Assembly (NCBI GenBank): GCA_034509735.1
Contig: JACGWO010000012.1
Span: 9,050,367-9,114,366 of the forward strand
DNA length: 64,000 bases
Direction: 5' to 3'
Source of the DNA: Sesamum alatum
Lineage: Eukaryota; Streptophyta; Magnoliopsida; Lamiales; Pedaliaceae
Part shown: in pieces, positions 60,496 to 64,000 of the stretch
How the letters are laid out: the number at the start of each line of letters is the position of its first letter
Numbering within the stretch: position 1 is the stretch's first letter
Made by a program: the position numbers and the translations under genes
The notes under the pieces: generated by a model
Told to the model about the DNA's origin: nothing
The model's input: the letters and a program-made list of their open reading frames with translations, nothing else
Database searches by the model: none

Positions 60496-60994
60496 GGGTT
60501 AATTACATTTAGACCCCTTCTGAAAATGCATAATTACACTTTCCCCCAAAGAAGTTTTGAAATTACATTTACACCCCCTCTAAAAATTCTTTGTTTACAC
60601 CTGACCTCTATTCGTTAAAGTTTGGGCGAAAAATGTTCATTTCAACAAAAATAATTACATAAATTTTCAATTTTACCTCTTATTAAACATTCTCGTGCAA
60701 TAATTTTGTACTTATAAGGAAAAAATATAATAATATTGACCTCACTCCATACATATATTTTACACTTATCCTCTTATAAGTAGAAAAATATACATGAGAA
60801 TGTTAAATGATGGGAAAAATTTAAAATTTGTGTAATTATTTTTGTTGACGTGAACATTTTTCGTCCAAACTCTAACGGATGGGGGTAAGGTGTAAACAGA
60901 GAATTTTTGGAGGAGGTGTAAGTGTAATTTCAAAACTTTTTTGGAGGAAAGTATAATTATACATTCTCAAAGGGGGTGTAAGTGTAATTAACCC
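60496..60994. mobile_element. Mutator-type MITE, 499 bp, perfect 9-bp TSD
   Basis: Ends GGGTTAATTACATTTAGACC and (reverse complement) GGGTTAATTACACTTACACC. TSD ATAAAAATA at 60487-60495 and 60995-61003 is exact. The arms match through TAATTACACTTTCC and AAATTACA(T/C)TTACACC. Nearly the whole element is palindromic. No ORF of interest. Confidence 0.88.
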
Positions 60995-61003
60995 ATAAAA
61001 ATA

Positions 61004-62012
61004 ATCACTCTTTATAAATAAAAATATATATATTTTTATATTAGTATTGATACACGAATCTCGAATCGACTTTCTAATCCTATCATGCCTCTCAAGTCTC
61101 ATATGTTGGGAGTGAGATGGTACCGACCTTCTAGAATCCTCTCAGGCTAATTGTTTTCGTGTGAGGTGAACACGTGTCCCTGTTTTGCTTTTGGGCCTTT
61201 TAGTTGGGTTGGTCTTCCCCTCCTGGGCTGCTCCTGACATAGGCAATGGTGTCTTGGGTTGACTGGTTATGCTATTACCAATTGGGCCTGCTCTTAGTTA
61301 TAATTTATACTAATATAAAAAAAAAAATGCTTTCATACTCACAAACGATAATTAATTACATAGTTATATCAATTTTTTGTCAAATTAGAAGTGCCCTTTA
61401 ACCAATAAGATAACTAACTCATTCAACATCCTAATTGCATTAACTAAAAAATTAGGTTTATGTTCTTTCTTTGTTTCTTTTCCTTTTTATTATAATATTT
61501 TGGTTTATATATTTTATTCTTATTTTAATAATATATTTTAAAACGAAGAAATTATAGATTATATGTACTCAGGGACTGCGTGCCATAACAACTAGTAATA
61601 TAAAAATAAAATCCTATTTTTACACAAAGAGCGTTAGCTTACACCGAAACACCAACTTTTTGTTATGACAATAATACCTCTAAGTTGGTTTCTTTTATTT
61701 ATTTATTTATTTCTTTCGTTCTTTTTTTTTCTAAATATGATGTGTTAATTTATACATATATATTTTTTATTTATAATATATTTTAAAATATAAAATATTA
61801 TTTATTATATGCACGTAGGGACGACGTGTCACGCTAGTTTTATTAAATTAGGGGCATCGATTGTGTATAAATTTTCATTATTTCTTCAACTGAAAATAAG
61901 TAAAATGTTTAAAAAAAAACATACAAATATATTGAAATGCAAAATCTATTTACTAAAAATGAAACTTATAAACCTTACATAATATGACGAGTAAAAGAAA
62001 ATGAGTAAAATT
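61004..62012. other. intergenic with dispersed repeat ends
   Basis: No gene. A less AT-rich stretch lies at 61120-61300. Two copies of a GCACGTAGGGACGACGTGTC-like end followed by CTAG occur (61565-61595 with TACTCAGGGACTGCGTGCC, and 61808-61840); they resemble Helitron 3' termini but lack confirmed 5' ends. Confidence 0.4.
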
Positions 62013-63420
62013 CGAGACAGAACATCGAGAGTCCTATTGAGACTTGCACTAAGAGTCGTATTCATTGGATGAGTGCCATGTTTCATCAGCGGACAGGCGT
62101 GGGACGCCTATATGATCTTAGTGGGTTGGTTGACTAGGGTCGAGCTGACTCACGGGGATCATCATATGGAAGCCTTGGAGGCTTGGTCAGTATGATTGGA
62201 GTTCCCCGATTATGATAGTACGAGAGTATTCATCGGACTTGAGGAACCACGATAGTCACGTGCACACGATGGCTGCATCTTGGATCTGGCGAGAGGTGAT
62301 CATGTCGCGAACATGTTCATTATAAGCCTTATCCATTGCAGTCAAAATGTGTAGCGAGGATGTTGGGTTCCAAGAAGAGGATTCGTCCCCTATCAGTATG
62401 TGACAGAGGTATCTCCTATGTTGGATGGAACGGCCGATATTGTATTGGGCCCTTGATTAATCAATAAATTGGATTTATCCATTAAGTAGAGATTACGGGC
62501 TTGAATCTTTTAATTGGATTAAAAGATCCATGTGCATAATTTAATTGGACCTTGAACAAAATTAGATTTAATTCTTAGGCTTTTTGTAATTGAATTACAA
62601 TAAAATTATATCCATTAAATATTGGCCCAAGAGAAATATTAATTCCAGTTTTGGAATTAGGAGAAGTTGCACTTCTCCTAAATATACAATCATACCCTTG
62701 GCCCTTGTTGATGAGGTTGATATGTTCCTTGTTGAAGAGATTTACTTGTTCCTTTTGGAAAGGAACAAATCAACCCCAATCAAGCCTGCTTTACTTGGTA
62801 TGATTTAATCATACCTTGTAAAGTGGTAGGCTTGATTGAAGATTAATGGAGATTGGTTGGAATGTATCTAAGCATCTTTGGATGAACCTAGACACATTTC
62901 AATAATCATATTAATGATGTATATATATGAGTATATACAATCATGAACAAGAGGTTTGTCATTATTCATCTTTTTTTTAGAAAAAAGAAGATAAGAAGAA
63001 CTCTCATATCTCTCTCACTCACTCTCGACCGCCCCCTGCTCTCTATCCCCTCACTTTGTTGCTTCATCGATCTATGATCAATTGAAGAACAAAGCTAGAT
63101 CAAGAAGGATACACTAATACGATAGTGCTATCATTTTCTTGATATCATCTTCTTAGGTCCGTTTTTCTCTAGCAAGAAAAATGTGATTTCTCCTGGTGTG
63201 GTGTGGATTACATTAGAGGATTCATACGTTTGAATCTTAGTGAATGTTTGCCGTTCATTTGAAAGAGAACAACGCTAGTTGTAGTGCACGGAAGATAACT
63301 ACAAAGGTAACCTCGATTTATTTATATGTAGTTCTCTTTATGATTGTCTATGTGCTCTATATGATATACTTTCTTTACGTTGTTATATTTTTACATCGAA
63401 CATCCAGTTGAGCACCCATT
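62013..63420 (+). repeat. truncated copia LTR, same family as 2080-4199
   Basis: Matches 2370-4199 from CGAGACAG...CATCGAGAG to CATCGAACATCCAGTTGAGC. It lacks the first 290 bp of the LTR and an internal block of about 430 bp (between TATCTCCTATG and TTGGATGG). It stands without a neighbouring pol region in the window, so it is a truncated solo-type LTR, or the start of an element interrupted at its left side. Confidence 0.82.
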
Positions 63421-64000
63421 TTTCCAAAAGGTATGAACACAAAACGGAGAGTTTTTTCAGAGATTTTTGGAGAATATTTTGCTGGAAAAATTCGTGCAAG
63501 ACCATGTCATACAAGTTATGTGAATAGTTTTGTGTATGTAGAATTGTTGAATTCAAAATTCATCTTCTATTGTTAACTTCCAAAGCAACCTACATACCCA
63601 CACTACTATCTACATAACTATACACCATTATAGAAAATAAACCACCCGTAAAATCACATAATGGCTAGTCACATTTGCCACACATGTGGAGGTTTTTAAT
63701 TCCTCCTTCACTTACTATAAATTGCATTTTTCCATAGACTAAGACTACTAGTCTTGGACTTTTATTTAATCTAATTAAATTAAGTCCAAAAAAAGTCCAT
63801 TTGGTATTAATTAATTCAATTAATCTCAATCCAATTGAAGTCCATAAGTTTATTTAATCCAATGAAATAAACATAAGTCCAAACTCTAATTATTTGATCC
63901 AATCAATTAATTAATCCAAACCCGATAAATTAATCAAATTAATTTAAAGGTTCTAAGTCCAAAAATCAAACTAATCCAATTAATTGATTCTTGGACCATC
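63421..64000. other. unassigned sequence at the window end
   Basis: No gene recognised. The style (AATTAAGTCC, AATCCAATTAA words) resembles LTR or LTR-adjacent sequence, but nothing in the window pairs with it. Confidence 0.3.

Overview
This is nuclear DNA from a flowering plant, probably a eudicot. It carries Ty1/copia and gag-only LTR retrotransposons, CACTA (En/Spm-type), Mutator-like and hAT transposons, AT-rich intergenic DNA, and one intronless ERF transcription factor of the LEAFY PETIOLE/PUCHI type. I cannot name the species. The ERF sequence and the style of the small TIR elements would fit an asterid, but that is a guess. There are no bacterial operons, rRNA genes or CRISPR arrays.

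Layout: 1-4199 is the 3' half of a decayed copia element with a 2.1 kb 3' LTR. 4200-6400 is low-complexity DNA and a TIR-bounded block with a GC-rich core. 7017-7832 (minus) is the only convincing host gene, a LEP-like AP2/ERF factor. 8.2-17.0 kb is intergenic DNA with several Mutator-type non-autonomous elements whose target-site duplications (TSDs) can be read: 9217-9498, 11001-12313 and 14578-14816. 17017-23864 is a CACTA element with TSD CCA. 24997-32255 is a three-layer nest: a Mutator-like element (9-bp TSD) holding a second Mutator-like element (9-bp TSD), which holds a copia element (26166-30631, 5-bp TSD ATTGT). 32315-37349 is another copia element with both LTRs. 37363-39367 is a TIR element carrying a nested hAT-type element (37530-38544, 8-bp TSD). 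41212-42108 is a small TIR element. 42308-52345 is a second, longer CACTA element of the same family (TSD ATC). 52.3-57.4 kb is an AT-rich repeat field interrupted by a 2.2 kb LTR element (54858-57051) holding only a gag fragment. 57.4-62.0 kb is AT-rich DNA with a 499-bp Mutator-type MITE. 62013-63420 is a truncated LTR of the same family as the one at 2080-4199.

No transposon here looks autonomous. All copia pol frames carry stops or frameshifts, one lacks RNase H and has a changed YVDD motif, and both CACTA copies carry different disabling mutations in the TNP2-type transposase. The most unusual signal is in the larger CACTA element. Transposase-site-like GGAACGGT motifs, normally confined to the element ends, also form perfect inverted pairs in its middle (46.2-47.6 kb). 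One pair lies directly upstream of a TATA-like sequence facing the second gene, which suggests an internal, self-regulated promoter. All boundaries and TSDs were read by eye; no alignment or database search was run.
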